Positions 18,638 to 28,826 of a stretch of DNA of 64,000 nt are shown piece after piece. The stretch covers positions 99,863-163,862 of the forward strand of contig NZ_JAQISW010000004.1 in the NCBI RefSeq assembly GCF_028618435.1, written 5' to 3'. The notes below the pieces were generated by a model. That model made no database searches and had not been told where the DNA came from. It saw only the letters and a list, made by a program, of their open reading frames with translations. The DNA comes from Bartonella sp. MM73XJBT.G. GTDB taxonomy: Bacteria; Pseudomonadota; Alphaproteobacteria; Rhizobiales; Rhizobiaceae. The translations under genes and the position numbers were made by a program. Positions within the stretch are counted from its first letter, which is position 1. Every line of letters starts with the position of its first letter.

Positions 18638-19522
18638 ATGAATATAAGATTTTTAATGGCAACTTCTGTTGTCACGTTGGTTTCAGTTTCTGCAGCAAAT
18701 GCAGCTGATGTTATAATTCCTCATGAAGTTGCACCAGCAGTGGTTACAGCCCCATCATTCTCTTGGACAGGTTTTTATATCGGTGGTCAAATTGGCAATT
18801 TTTCGAGTAAAACCAAAGTAACTATTCCAGGAGAAGACAAAGAGCTTTTCAAAAAAGATAATACACCAAGTCCTTCTGGTTTCATGGGGGGTATTTATGC
18901 AGGATCTAACGTAGATCTTGGAAATGGTCTTATTCTTGGTGTTGAAACCGATGCTGTTTGGGCAGACCGTGGAGAATCAAAAACAGCTCGTGAATCGACT
19001 CTTACTAAAAAAGATGCAACATTTTTTAATGATGCCCTTACAAAAGCTAAGGTTGAACTAACAGGACAGCAAAAATTTATAGAGGATGACCAAGTAACGG
19101 AAACGCACAGTTACAAAGAAAAATGGTCTGGGGCTACCCGCGTTCGTATCGGTTTTGCAGCGGTTGACCGCATTATGCCTTATGTTGCTGGAGGTATTGC
19201 CTATGCGCAAGTGCAGGGTATTCAATCCGTTGCTGGAAAAGGAGAGAGAGCTAAAGTTGAGCAGAAAGCTGATGGGGGTGAAGAGTTACCAGAAGTAAAT
19301 AAGCAAACTATAGATTTGACAGGTGGTACTTGGGCTGATGACACGAAGACAATGGTTGGTTTCACTATTGGTGGTGGCGTTGACTTTGCAATGACAGACA
19401 ATATTCTGTTGCGTGCTGAATACCGTTACTCCGATTTTGGTAAAAAGAAATTCGCAAACGATACACGTGAATTCAATTACAAAACCAATGATTTCCGTGT
19501 TGGTGTTGCATACAAATTCTAA
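18638..19522 (+). CDS. hbp: Haemin-binding outer-membrane protein, Hbp/Pap31 family (third copy)
   Basis: 294-aa Hbp-family barrel. Signal peptide MNIRFLMATSVVTLVSVSAANA (1-22), FSWTGFYIGGQIGNFS first strand, EKWSGATRVRIGFAA, IMPYVAGGIAYAQ, AEYRYSDFGKKKF and terminal NDFRVGVAYKF. One extra residue (Val) appears in GFAAVDRIMPY relative to the other copies. The variable loop near residues 193-230 is longer and charged (many E/K). GGAGC ribosome site as in the second copy. A strong terminator follows. Confidence 0.92.
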   Translation: MNIRFLMATSVVTLVSVSAANAADVIIPHEVAPAVVTAPSFSWTGFYIGGQIGNFSSKTKVTIPGEDKELFKKDNTPSPSGFMGGIYAGSNVDLGNGLILGVETDAVWADRGESKTARESTLTKKDATFFNDALTKAKVELTGQQKFIEDDQVTETHSYKEKWSGATRVRIGFAAVDRIMPYVAGGIAYAQVQGIQSVAGKGERAKVEQKADGGEELPEVNKQTIDLTGGTWADDTKTMVGFTIGGGVDFAMTDNILLRAEYRYSDFGKKKFANDTREFNYKTNDFRVGVAYKF

Positions 19523-19561
19523 TTTCATAAAAATGCAATTATAAACACAAAATAAACTTCT

Positions 19562-19596
19562 CAGAGGCTCTGTCATAGACAGAGCCTCTGTTTTTT
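19562..19596 (+). terminator. Strong terminator after third hbp
   Basis: Perfect 13-bp stem CAGAGGCTCTGTC/GACAGAGCCTCTG with an ATA loop, then six T residues. Confidence 0.95.
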
Positions 19597-19879
19597 CTTT
19601 TGCTATATTATTACACATCCTATATTTTATTTACGGATGTAAAAAGATACTCTTCAGATTTTCTTAAAAGTTTCTCATAAACAAGAGATAATAATTCCGC
19701 TGTAAGATCAACATTTTATCTATGTTTATAACATACAATTTCTTATACAAAATAAAACTATGCAGTGATTTTATTTTGGATCATTCTCCATTTTTTATGA
19801 TTATATTATTTCACGACAAGGCTTCTTCATTTAAACTTATAACACAGTGCTCATAAATAATTACCCAATTAAAAAATCC

Positions 19880-19975
19880 ATTAAGATCTTTAAGAAAGTT
19901 TTTAGCTATTGCTGGTGTTTCTTTACGATGCTCAATACCAACAACTATAATACATCTCTTATTAATTACTTGGTA
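19880..19975 (-). pseudogene. Possible RelE/ParE-type toxin C-terminal relic
   Basis: The minus strand reads Y-Q-V-I-N-K-R-C-I-I-V-V-G-I-E-H-R-K-E-T without a stop, which resembles the Y-R-V-I-Y..I-x-V-x-x-I-x-H-R-K-E C-terminal strands of RelE/ParE toxins. No start and no partner antitoxin were found. Short and degenerate; tentative. Confidence 0.3.
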
Positions 19976-20599
19976 TGAAATATTGCCTATTGTACATCAG
20001 AATGAGTTCTCTCTATCTTTTGGTAAATTTAGAGAGGCTATGCGATCAAATTCAAGTTTAGATTTAATGTTCTTACCCCATCTGCCGATAGAAAAGAAAG
20101 GGATCATGCCACCGCTTTGGGGAGAGAGCTTGTAGATTTTTTTAGTTAGAGGATTAAAGTCGTACGCATTGGCAATAAAAAGAAAAATAGCAAATCTCTT
20201 CAAAAGAGATGTTTTCGGCACTTTTATTACCAATACAAGTGTTCATCATAGTTTTTTGAAGTTCGTCATAAGAAAAAACATATTTTTTGCTATAGTAGCA
20301 ATTATAAATTTATCATTATTGTTTTTTATTTCATGTGCAATTTCCCTATAGCGAAATCACACTTTTGTTCTTAAATATTTGTTTTTATTGTAGAAAGAGG
20401 AGGGATGTCTTCAGGGATTCTCGTATTTTCGCAAATATAGGTTAATCTACAAATCTCGGTATATCTAGAAATCTTAACTTTACGTAGACTTCAGGATTTC
20501 CTTAAACTTGACCACAGAATTTAGAATAAAGATGTATTTTTACATTATCATAAACACGAGCATAATCATACTCTCAGTAATTATCATTATAAGATAGTT

Positions 20600-20680
20600 T
20601 TCTTCTTTTCAATATAACCACCTAGATCATCAGCCTTGATATAACCAAAATCACTTAAGGCACGAAAGTGGTGTAAAGTA
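20600..20680 (-). pseudogene. Phage-like protein relic (L-G-G-Y-I-E motif)
   Basis: The minus strand reads TLHHFRALSDFGYIK followed by ADDLGGYIEKK. A pattern L-x-R-I-R-A-L-x-D-F-x-x-V-x-x-G-D-L-G-G-x-I-E is known from phage proteins with repeated hexapeptide-like turns. Only this part is recognisable, so it is a fragment. Confidence 0.35.
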
Positions 20681-21049
20681 ATGCCATAAAAAGTAAGGGT
20701 TTCATTCGTAAATTGGTATTTTTGCAGACTCTTGTTTATTAACAGGTATAGTTTTATTTACTATGTTGGAAGGCATTTTAGTGTTTTTTGATATAGTTTT
20801 CATAGCGAAATCATTGTCGTGATTTAAATTTCCCATTAAGCCTCTATAAGAGTTGCTGGTGCTAGAAAACATGACATATAGTCCGTTACTATGCTGTTTT
20901 ATTGTCAATTAACTTATGCACTTCTTAAATATTTTTTTCAAATCGATAGCTTAAAAATGCCCTCTATTTTTGTCAGTTTTATCTATCAATTTTTATAGCT
21001 ATAATTTTCTATAAATGGCTTGTGTATTTTTTTAAATTTTTGCTTTTTA

Positions 21050-22530
21050 TAAGATGAGAAATATTCTTATTCAAGCGCCTTAACGCCTAAAAGCATTACA
21101 ACGCCTTCTGAAGGAAAGCAGAGAGCACTTTTGGGGAGTGGATACTGCTTTACCATTCATGCTATTATTGTTGATGGGGTCATGCATATAAAAAAGCGCT
21201 CCATAACAGCAGTAACAGATCCTTATGTTGGAAAATGTATAGGTCTTGTCGATATCCAGCTCTTGATCAAGCAATTGACCACGGTTTATTTAGATAAAGG
21301 CTATGTCACAGCGCGTTTTTATATTCCTGATCAAGACATCAAAAACAGTAAGACGCTAAAGTTTGTTGTTGTTGAGGGGAAGCTTTCGGATATTTATTAC
21401 AATGGTTCACCGGCTTCTCCTTACAATTATGTTGTGTGGAGTGCTTTTCCGGGTTTGGAAGGGCATATTCTCAATATGCGTGATATTGAACAGGGGCTTG
21501 ATCAAATCAACAGGCTGATTTCAGGGCATGCTAAAAGTGAACTCTTACCAGGGCGTGAATAGGGGAGCACCATTGTGAATATTAGCAATCAACCTGGTAA
21601 AGCTTTCAAAGTGACTGTTTCCCATGATAATTTAGGACAATCCTCAACGGGTTATGCACGTTATCATGCGGGTTTAAAGCTAGAAAATATTTTAGGGATG
21701 AATGATGCGTGGGATTTTGGTTATCAACGGAGTCAAACAGATTATTGGGGTGGAAGCAAGCAAGAGGGCCACAGCAATAACATTTCAGCAAGTGTAAGTA
21801 TTCCGTACGGTTATTGGACCTTTGGTTTAAATGGCACTGTTTATAATTACCAAAGCATTATCCAAGGCAATTTTACAGATATTGAGACGACAGGGGATTC
21901 CAGTGAGTTACACGCCAGTATAAGCAGGGTTCTCCACCGCGATAGTGTTTCCTTGACAACTTTGAATTTAGGGCTTTCCTACAAAAGAACCAACAATTAC
22001 CTTCTTGGGAATAAGATTGAAGTGGGGAGTCGTCAATATAGTGTTGCCAATTTTGGGATTTCGCATTCGCGCCAGATGTTAGGGGGAACTTGGACTTTTG
22101 ATGCCAGTTATTTGCAAGGACTTCCCTTTTTTCATTCAGTCAAGAAACATGCGCCAGGAGCGGGGGATGCAGAGCCTCAATTTGCCAAATTTACCGGTAC
22201 AATCAGTGTCATGACGCCTTTTAAGGTAAGGGGCTTTGACTTCATATTGAGCAATCTTTTGAGTGGTCAATATTCACCGCATAATTTATTAGCGACAGAG
22301 CAGATATCTTTGGGGGCTTCCAATGTTCGTGGCACGCGTGAGAGTTTGCTTTTTGGTAATAACGTTTTTTTTAGTCGGAATGATTTGATGCTGCGTACCA
22401 TTCTGTGGCACAACAACAACGGGGTTCTTAAAAAAGTTTTTGGGAAAACGTCGCCCTTATGTGGGTTTGGACTATGGTCGTGTTTTTGCACAACCTTTGT
22501 ATAGTTTTATAAGCTGGCACCATCGTTATA
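21050..22530 (+). pseudogene. Broken ShlB/FhaC-type haemolysin secretion protein (TpsB pore)
   Basis: The family forms an outer-membrane barrel that exports a large TpsA partner. The first part (from about 21131) is the POTRA domain (GSGYCFTIHAI, LDKGYVTARFYIPDQDI, FVVVEGKLSDIYYNG). A TAG at 21560-21562 interrupts SELLPGRE-stop-GSTIVNI in the same frame. The barrel then continues from 21563 (VTVSHDNLGQSSTGYARYHAGL and further strands). Near 22443-22450 an extra base in an A-run shifts the frame; the other frame reads KRRPYVGLDYGRVFAQPLY up to about 22506 and soon stops. The signal peptide is missing and the barrel end is lost. No TpsA partner is in the window. Confidence 0.88.
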
Positions 22531-22757
22531 TTTTCTAGCTCCCAATGTTGCCAGGCCTTGCATTAAGACGGTTCATAAGAGCTATTTTAGCCTTTTCTTA
22601 TATAGTTTTTCCTACACGCTAGCCTCGCTTTTGACGTGCAAGAAAATGGTTTTTATTGATTTAAGATAAACAGATTTGAAATAAGAGAATCTTACGATAT
22701 TTGAAATTCTCATTCAACATATAAAACAGTAAATTATCATTATAAATCAATTTATTG
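22531..22757 (+). repeat. Dispersed degenerate repeat, copy C
   Basis: Begins near GGCACCATCGTTATATTTT (22515) and runs through CACGCTAGCCTCGC, GACGTGCAAGAAAATGG, CAGATTTGAAATAAGAGAATC and CATTCAACATATAAAAC to ATTATCATTATAAATCAA. It follows the broken secretion gene directly and overlaps its frame-shifted end. Confidence 0.6.
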
Positions 22758-22759
22758 TC

Positions 22760-22880
22760 ATGAATGAACAGCTTTCCGATTGGACAGTGAATGTCAAGCT
22801 TTCAGGGAGCATGATTTCTCTTGATGCCAGTTATTCCAGTATTTTCTGGAGTGCCGTCAAGCATAAAAAGTCAGACACGT
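22760..22880 (+). pseudogene. Fragment of a second ShlB-like barrel
   Basis: Reads W-T-V-N-V-K-L-S-G-S-M-I-S-L-D-A-S-Y-S and then W-S-A-V-K-H-K-K. This mirrors the barrel strand W-T-F-D-A-S-Y-L..F-H-S-V-K-K-H of the broken gene upstream, and the DNA is also alike there. It appears to be a scrambled duplicate. The open stretch to 22951 has no further similarity. Confidence 0.45.
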
Positions 22881-23004
22881 TTTTTGCGTTTTTGTTTTTT
22901 GTGATTTCAGATACAAATAAAACATCAAAGATAGACCATGTTAGTAAATAGATGAAATTTTGATGGTCCTTGGGTAAAAAAGCCAATGATTGTTTTTTTA
23001 CTAT

Positions 23005-23086
23005 TTGCACTGGCATTGATTTCTCAATGATAAGCAATATTCTGTTGTATGCAGAATACTGTTAGTGAGATTTCGATAAAAGAAAA
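23005..23086 (+). pseudogene. Second decayed hbp 3' fragment
   Basis: In one frame the DNA reads T-G-I-D-F-S-M-I-S-N-I-L-L-Y-A-E-Y-C, two stops, then D-F-D-K-R-K. This matches GGGVDFSVLDNVIVRAEYRYSDFGKKK of Hbp proteins. It lies just ahead of the fourth full-length gene. Confidence 0.75.
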
Positions 23087-23250
23087 TTATAAAAAATATG
23101 ATCATTAACAGTTATACGAAAATTGAATGAAAATGAATCCAACTTTAAGACACATAATTTTAGTATGATTTAGTTGATAAATTTTTATTAAGTGCAAAAT
23201 TAAATAGTTAAGAAGCCTTGTTTTCATAATTTCTTTATTTTTTTGTGAGT

Positions 23251-23268
23251 GTGTCATTTTTGCTACAG
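23251..23268 (+). promoter_or_regulatory. hbp promoter element 4 (H-box-like)
   Basis: GTGTCATTTTTGCTACAG, ending 56 bases before the ATG of the fourth hbp, the same spacing as element 2. Confidence 0.65.
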
Positions 23269-23324
23269 ATCTTTCAAAAAAGATGCTCTATATACATTTC
23301 ATTTTGGATATTTGGAGAGATTTT

Positions 23325-24989
23325 ATGAATACAAAACGTTTAATAACGGCATCTATTTTTTCTTTAATTTCAGCATCCACAGCGCTAGCTGCTGATGTAC
23401 TGATTCCTCATCAGACAGCACCATCGACTCCTTCTTCTACTATTGTTGCGCCCACTTTTTCATGGACGGGGCTTTATTTAGGTGTTCAGGCTGGTGGCTT
23501 TTCGAGCAAGGCTGATATGGCTCTTGTCGGTCAAGAAAAGAGTTTTCCACTGGATAAAGAGTTCTCTCCTAAACTTTCAGGTTTTGCTGGTGGTTTTTAT
23601 GGAGGATCTAATATTGATCTAGGTGATAACTTTATTTTTGGCGTTGATACGGATTTAATGTTGTCTGGAAAAAAACACACAAAGACCATTACCATAAGTG
23701 CAGCTGATAACGTTATAGTAGAAAATGCAGTGGGAAGATCCCGTAGATCAGCAGAAACTTCATCACAAACAACGCAGACACAAGAGCCAAAAGTCGTTTC
23801 AGGAAAAAACGCGGATTCAGGAACAACAACAATAGGGACTCAAGCAGTAAAGTCTGCTGAGCCATCAAAACCCGCAACAGGAGCATCTACAGTGGGGGCA
23901 CCTAACGCATTAGCTCAAACAACTTCCTCCAGCTCAGTGACAAAACCACAAGCCGGAACATCATCATTAACGCCATCATCTCCAGCAACACTTTCTTCTT
24001 CCCCAGTGAGAAGATCACAAACAGAATCAGTGTTAACGGGAACAAATAAATCAGCAGGTACAGGAGTATCAGGGCAGTTATCATCGTCTTCATCGGTAAA
24101 ATCAGATACAGGAAGTCGGGCATCAAAAGTAGGGACAAGTGGAGCAGCTATGTCTGCAAAATCTGCAGAAGCAGGATCTGCTAGAGCGGTTGAAAAAGCG
24201 CCAGTCTCTTCTGTACCATCAACAAAATCAGAAACAAGTCAGCCAGCAGTAAAAGCATCTACATCAGGACAATCATCATTAGTAGCAAGAACAGTGCCGA
24301 GCGGAACTCTTGTACTCTCGAGATCAGGATCATCCAATGGAACAGAGACAAAAACTTCCTCTGGAACAAGCGGAGCGCATGGAGCTCATCATAGTTCTTC
24401 CCATGGTAGTGGACATTTTAATCCGCATGGTGCGTCTCACGCAGCTGGGCATGGCTCTAGCGCTAACCCACACGGTTCACATAGTGCTCATCCACATACT
24501 TCCCGTCCTCATGGAGTACAAAGTCAACAAGCAGTGGATAAGAACGATACCAGCGTATATGGTATAGAGCAAATAAAAAAGATGGCTTCTGAACTTGGTT
24601 TTGAACAAGGAGATGAAGTTGAAACTTTAAATCATACTTTCAAGCAGAATTGGGGTGGTGCTACACGGGTACGTATTGGTTTTGCTGCTGATCGTTTTAT
24701 GCCTTATCTTGCGGGTGGTATTGCTTATGGTCAGTTTCAAGACACTGTATCAGTATCTGTTAAGGATGAGGATGGAAGCGTTGTTTCTTCTAGGAACTTA
24801 ACCGATGAAACTAAAACCATGATTGGTTACACTCTTGGTGGTGGCGTTGATTTCTCTGTGTTGGATAATGTGATTGTGCGTGCAGAATACCGTTACTCCG
24901 ATTTTGGTAAAAAGAAATTTGCAAAGGAAAAATTTGAAATTAACTACAAAACCAATGATTTTCGCGTTGGTGTAGCTTATAAATTCTAA
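23325..24989 (+). CDS. hbp: Large Hbp-family outer-membrane protein with Ser/Thr- and His-rich insertion
   Basis: 554 aa, twice the family length. The start at 23325 is chosen over an ATG 42 bases upstream because GGAGAG precedes it and it begins with the Hbp signal MNTKRLITASIFSLISAS..ALA (1-23). Hbp barrel parts flank the insertion: FSWTGLYLGVQAGGFS near the N-terminus, and QNWGGATRVRIGFAADR, MPYLAGGIAYGQ, AEYRYSDFGKKKF and terminal NDFRVGVAYKF. Residues ~137-403 replace a surface loop with Ser/Thr/Ala/Lys-rich low complexity, ending in a His-rich stretch (~350-400) with 13 His in about 46 residues. This could bind metal or haem at the surface. The reading frame stays open through the whole insertion. 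Confidence 0.9.
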   Translation: MNTKRLITASIFSLISASTALAADVLIPHQTAPSTPSSTIVAPTFSWTGLYLGVQAGGFSSKADMALVGQEKSFPLDKEFSPKLSGFAGGFYGGSNIDLGDNFIFGVDTDLMLSGKKHTKTITISAADNVIVENAVGRSRRSAETSSQTTQTQEPKVVSGKNADSGTTTIGTQAVKSAEPSKPATGASTVGAPNALAQTTSSSSVTKPQAGTSSLTPSSPATLSSSPVRRSQTESVLTGTNKSAGTGVSGQLSSSSSVKSDTGSRASKVGTSGAAMSAKSAEAGSARAVEKAPVSSVPSTKSETSQPAVKASTSGQSSLVARTVPSGTLVLSRSGSSNGTETKTSSGTSGAHGAHHSSSHGSGHFNPHGASHAAGHGSSANPHGSHSAHPHTSRPHGVQSQQAVDKNDTSVYGIEQIKKMASELGFEQGDEVETLNHTFKQNWGGATRVRIGFAADRFMPYLAGGIAYGQFQDTVSVSVKDEDGSVVSSRNLTDETKTMIGYTLGGGVDFSVLDNVIVRAEYRYSDFGKKKFAKEKFEINYKTNDFRVGVAYKF

Positions 24990-25017
24990 TCTATTTTATA
25001 AGAGTAAATTTTAAAAG

Positions 25018-25050
25018 AGGCTCCACTATCGGTGGAGCCTTTATTTTTTT
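25018..25050 (+). terminator. Terminator after fourth hbp
   Basis: Nine-bp stem AGGCTCCAC/GTGGAGCCT with a 5-base loop, followed by TTATTTTTTT. All four full-length hbp genes have a hairpin after the stop. Confidence 0.9.
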
Positions 25051-25239
25051 AAGCTTATTTTTTTAGTTTCTTTTTTTGCAAATTTCATGATAAAGCCCAT
25101 AAAGTGTGATGATATATTTTCTTGATCGCTGTTTAACGAATGATAAGCTCGGCTTTCCCTATAGATAAAAACCAGAGTTGCAGAGTTCAGGGAAGTTATG
25201 CAAAAATGAAATCGTAAAAGTGGACAGGAATATTTCACA

Positions 25240-28155
25240 ATGACTGTGAAAAATGAAACAATAGATTATTCAAAAACTCTTTATCTCCCACAGACAAATT
25301 TCCCTATGCGTGCAGGGCTTCCGCAAAAAGAGCTTGAGTTAATGGCGCATTGGGAAAATATAGGGCTTTATGCACAATTGCGCCAACAAGCAAAAGATCG
25401 TCCATTTTATATTCTTCATGATGGCCCCCCTTATGCAAATGGCCATATTCATATCGGGCATGCTTTAAACAAAGTTCTAAAGGATGTCGTTGTCCGTTCA
25501 TTTCAAATGCGGGGATTTAATGCAAATTATGTCCCCGGTTGGGATTGCCATGGGCTTCCAATTGAATGGAAAATTGAAGAAAAATATCGCGCACAAGGGA
25601 AAAATAAGGACGAGGTTCCTCTTAATGAGTTTCGTCAAGAATGCCGTGAATTTGCACAACATTGGGTAACCATTCAAAGTGAAGAATTTAAACGCCTTGG
25701 TGTCGTGGGAGATTTTAAGGCGCCTTATACCACAATGGCTTTTCAAGCAGAAGCACGCATTGCGAGTGAATTGATAAAATTTGCGATGTCAGATCAGATT
25801 TATCGTGGTTCTAAGCCGGTGATGTGGTCTGTTGTGGAACGTACAGCTTTGGCAGAGGCAGAGATTGAATATCATGATCATGAATCAGAGATGATTTGGG
25901 TTAAGTTTCCGATTTTTGAAGCAAGCTCTGATGATTTATATGGTGCTTATGTCGTTATTTGGACAACAACACCATGGACAATTCCAGGCAATCGCGCCGT
26001 GAGTTATTCTTCGCAAATTTCTTATGGTCTTTACGAAGTTGAAAGTGCTGAAAATGATTTTGGTCCTCAAGTGGGAGAAAAGCTTCTCTTTGCAGACGCT
26101 CTAGCCATGAGCTGTGCAGAAAAAGCCAAACTTGTTTTAAAACGTTTGCGTGCTATTTCTGCTGACGAATTGAAAGCTCTTGTTCTTTCTCATCCGCTCA
26201 AAGGTTTGGCTGGAGCGTATAATTATAAGATTGCGCTGCTTGATGGCGCCCATGTGACAGAGAGTGCGGGGACAGGTTTTGTCCATACAGCACCAAGCCA
26301 TGGGCGTGAGGACTTTGAAATTTGGAATGATTATAGGCTCTTATTAGAGCAAGCGGGGATTGATACATCAATACCCTTTCCTGTTGATGATGCGGGTTTC
26401 TATACGAGAGATGTTCCGGGTTTGGGACCGGATCGTGAAGGGGGACCTGCACGTGTTATTGATGATCATGGCAAAATGGGTGATGCCAATAAAGAGGTTA
26501 TTAACGCTCTCATAAAAGCAGATAGGCTGTTTGCACGGGGGCGTTTAAAGCATTCCTATCCTCACAGTTGGCGTTCAAAAAAGCCGGTCATTTTCCGTAA
26601 TACACCACAATGGTTTATTTCAATGGATAAAGACTTGGGAGACAGTTCAACTTTACGCAGTCGGGCTTTGGAAGCTATTTCGAAGACGCGTTTTGTTCCA
26701 TCTTCTGGTCAAAACCGTTTATCTTCTATGATAGCAGATCGTCCTGATTGGGTTCTTTCTCGTCAACGCTCTTGGGGCGTTCCTATTTGTATTTTTGCTA
26801 ATGAGGATGGTGTTGTTCTCAAAGATCAGCATGTAAATGAACGTATTTTACAGGCTTTTGCAGCAGAAGGGGCAGATGCATGGTTTGCTGAAGGAGCTCG
26901 TGAACGTTTTTTAGGGGATCGTGCGCATGAGCCTTGGGTCCAGGTTTATGATATTCTTGATGTTTGGTTTGATTCTGGAGCAAGTCATAGCTTTGTATTG
27001 GAAGATCGGGCTGATTTAAAATGGCCTGCAGATGTTTATTTTGAAGGTTCAGATCAACATCGTGGATGGTTCCAATCTTCTCTATTGGAAAGCTGTGGTA
27101 CGCGTGCTTGTTCTCCCTATAAGACAGTGATCACACATGGTTTTACTTTGGATGAGAATGGTAAGAAAATGTCTAAATCCTTAGGCAATACGGTGGTTCC
27201 CCAAGAGATCATTAAAACATCTGGAGCTGATATTTTTCGTCTCTGGGTCATGACAACTGATTATTGGGAAGATCAGCGTTTAGGCAAAAAAATCCTTCAA
27301 ACCAATGTGGATTCATATCGTAAACTACGCAATGCAATTCGTTGGATGCTTGGAACTTTAGCCTACGATGAAGGAGAAGAAATACCTTATTGTGCACTAC
27401 CAGATCTTGAAAAATTTATATTACATCGGCTTTTTGAACTTGATCAATTGATTAATCACGCTTACGATGAATTTGATTTTAAAAAAATTATGCGTGCATT
27501 ATTAGATTTTTCAATCATTGAATTATCGGCATTTTATTTTGATATCCGCAAAGATTCTCTTTATTGCGATGCGCCTTCATCACAAAAACGGAAGGCCTCT
27601 TTGCAGGTTGTTCGTGAGATTTTTGAGCGAATGGTGATATGGCTTGCTCCCATGTTACCTTTTACGATGGAGGAAGCTTGGTTAGAGCGTTATCCAGAAA
27701 GCCAATCGGTACATTTAGAACAGTTTCGTTTTGTACCAGAAGAATGGCAAAACGAATCTTTAGCTGAGCATTGGAAAAAAATTCGGCAGGTCCGTAAAGT
27801 TGTGACAGGAGCTTTAGAGCTTGAGCGTGCTGATAAGCGTATTGGATCCTCGTTAGAAGCAGCTCCTATTGTTTTTATTTCCAATCCTGTTCTACGAGAG
27901 GCATTAGAAAATGTAGATATGGCAGAAATCTGTATCACCAGTGCTCTCACAATTGTGCAGGATCCAATACCTTCTGATGCTTTTACTTTGAATGATGTTG
28001 AAGGTGTTGGTGTATATCCAGAGAAGGCGTTGGGGAAAAAATGTGCTAGGTCATGGCGTTATACACAGGATGTTGGGAGTGATCCAGCTTATCCTGATGT
28101 CTCTGCTCGTGATGCAGCTGCTTTGCGAGAATTAAAAATTCTTGGCAAGATTTAA
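25240..28155 (+). CDS. ileS: Isoleucyl-tRNA synthetase
   Basis: Class I aminoacyl-tRNA synthetase charging tRNA-Ile. 971 aa. The HIGH signature is HIHIGH at 69-74, the KMSKS loop is at 643-647 ([10 protein letters not shown]), the CP1 editing domain lies between ([11 protein letters not shown] near 247-257), and [11 protein letters not shown] near residues 100-110 is typical. The C-terminus ends shortly after the anticodon-binding region (KKCARSWR) without the four-Cys zinc finger found in E. coli, as in many alphaproteobacteria. It is followed by a small lipoprotein gene. Confidence 0.97.
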   Translation: MTVKNETIDYSKTLYLPQTNFPMRAGLPQKELELMAHWENIGLYAQLRQQAKDRPFYILHDGPPYANGHIHIGHALNKVLKDVVVRSFQMRGFNANYVPGWDCHGLPIEWKIEEKYRAQGKNKDEVPLNEFRQECREFAQHWVTIQSEEFKRLGVVGDFKAPYTTMAFQAEARIASELIKFAMSDQIYRGSKPVMWSVVERTALAEAEIEYHDHESEMIWVKFPIFEASSDDLYGAYVVIWTTTPWTIPGNRAVSYSSQISYGLYEVESAENDFGPQVGEKLLFADALAMSCAEKAKLVLKRLRAISADELKALVLSHPLKGLAGAYNYKIALLDGAHVTESAGTGFVHTAPSHGREDFEIWNDYRLLLEQAGIDTSIPFPVDDAGFYTRDVPGLGPDREGGPARVIDDHGKMGDANKEVINALIKADRLFARGRLKHSYPHSWRSKKPVIFRNTPQWFISMDKDLGDSSTLRSRALEAISKTRFVPSSGQNRLSSMIADRPDWVLSRQRSWGVPICIFANEDGVVLKDQHVNERILQAFAAEGADAWFAEGARERFLGDRAHEPWVQVYDILDVWFDSGASHSFVLEDRADLKWPADVYFEGSDQHRGWFQSSLLESCGTRACSPYKTVITHGFTLDENGKKMSKSLGNTVVPQEIIKTSGADIFRLWVMTTDYWEDQRLGKKILQTNVDSYRKLRNAIRWMLGTLAYDEGEEIPYCALPDLEKFILHRLFELDQLINHAYDEFDFKKIMRALLDFSIIELSAFYFDIRKDSLYCDAPSSQKRKASLQVVREIFERMVIWLAPMLPFTMEEAWLERYPESQSVHLEQFRFVPEEWQNESLAEHWKKIRQVRKVVTGALELERADKRIGSSLEAAPIVFISNPVLREALENVDMAEICITSALTIVQDPIPSDAFTLNDVEGVGVYPEKALGKKCARSWRYTQDVGSDPAYPDVSARDAAALRELKILGKI

Positions 28156-28334
28156 AGTTTGAGATCAAGGAAAAGAAACGCAAGGAGATTTCCCATATTG
28201 ATGAATATCGTTTTTTATGGTAGAGAGTAAATTCCGTTGTTTTATCTGCAGGGGGGGAAATTTTGTGTATGGACCATTCTCTCATAAATAGCGGGAATAT
28301 TAATCAGCCATATACTTGGGAAATGGAATAAGCA

Positions 28335-28826
28335 GTGAGAAAACGTGAAGTAAAAATATTTCCAACAGGAATTTTAGGTATATGCTTTGTTTTAGCGGGA
28401 TGTAATTTATCTGCTCCCACTTATGGGACAAATAAACCGGTTTCGATACAGTTTTTTGAAGATGTTGCTAATATTGCTTCATTAACACCAGTAAATAACA
28501 GCAGTAAGATTGTTATAAAACCTCGCCCAGAACTTGTGATACCAAGTCCTAGTGCACGTCGATTTTTGCCGGTGCCACAACAAGATAGATCTGTCAATAA
28601 AGGCGCAGCATCAAAACAGCATCAAGAAAGTCATTCTTTTCCTCACAAAGGATCTTCAGTTAATGGCGTTAGTTCAGAAAATCCTTCACAGTTGAAGGCT
28701 AAACAACGGCAAGAATATTTACGTCGTCAAAGAGCACAAGTTGGAAGTCCAAAATACCGTCGCTATCTCACGGAACCGCCTTTAAGTTATCGCCAACCGG
28801 CAAAGACTGCTCCTATTACTCGCTAG
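28335..28826 (+). CDS. Small Pro/Arg-rich lipoprotein of unknown function
   Basis: 163 aa with GTG start. The signal has hydrophobic core FPTGILGICFVLAGC, lipobox LAGC with Cys near 23. The rest is low-complexity, rich in Pro, Ser, Gln and Arg, with K-Q-R-Q-E-Y-L-R-R-Q-R-A-Q near residue 124. No domain is recognised. A hypothetical lipoprotein downstream of ileS is common in related genomes, suggesting conserved order, but its role is unknown. No strong ribosome site is visible, so the start is moderately certain. Confidence 0.7.
   Translation: MRKREVKIFPTGILGICFVLAGCNLSAPTYGTNKPVSIQFFEDVANIASLTPVNNSSKIVIKPRPELVIPSPSARRFLPVPQQDRSVNKGAASKQHQESHSFPHKGSSVNGVSSENPSQLKAKQRQEYLRRQRAQVGSPKYRRYLTEPPLSYRQPAKTAPITR

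Larger units (their letters stand above)
19597..21049. other. Decayed spacer with small gene relics
   Basis: About 1.45 kb without an intact gene. Minus-strand relics are described separately at 19880-19975 (possible RelE-type toxin piece) and 20600-20680 (phage-like protein piece). The minus-strand open stretch 19997-20233 encodes a protein-like but unrecognised sequence. The rest is AT-rich with frequent stops. Confidence 0.5.

Noticed and set aside
19997..20233. Minus-strand 78-codon ORF as a real gene
   Set aside because: Protein-like, but without a convincing ribosome site or family; likely a relic.
23902..24138. Antisense ORF inside the large hbp insertion
   Set aside because: A by-product of low-complexity Ser/Thr codons on the other strand.
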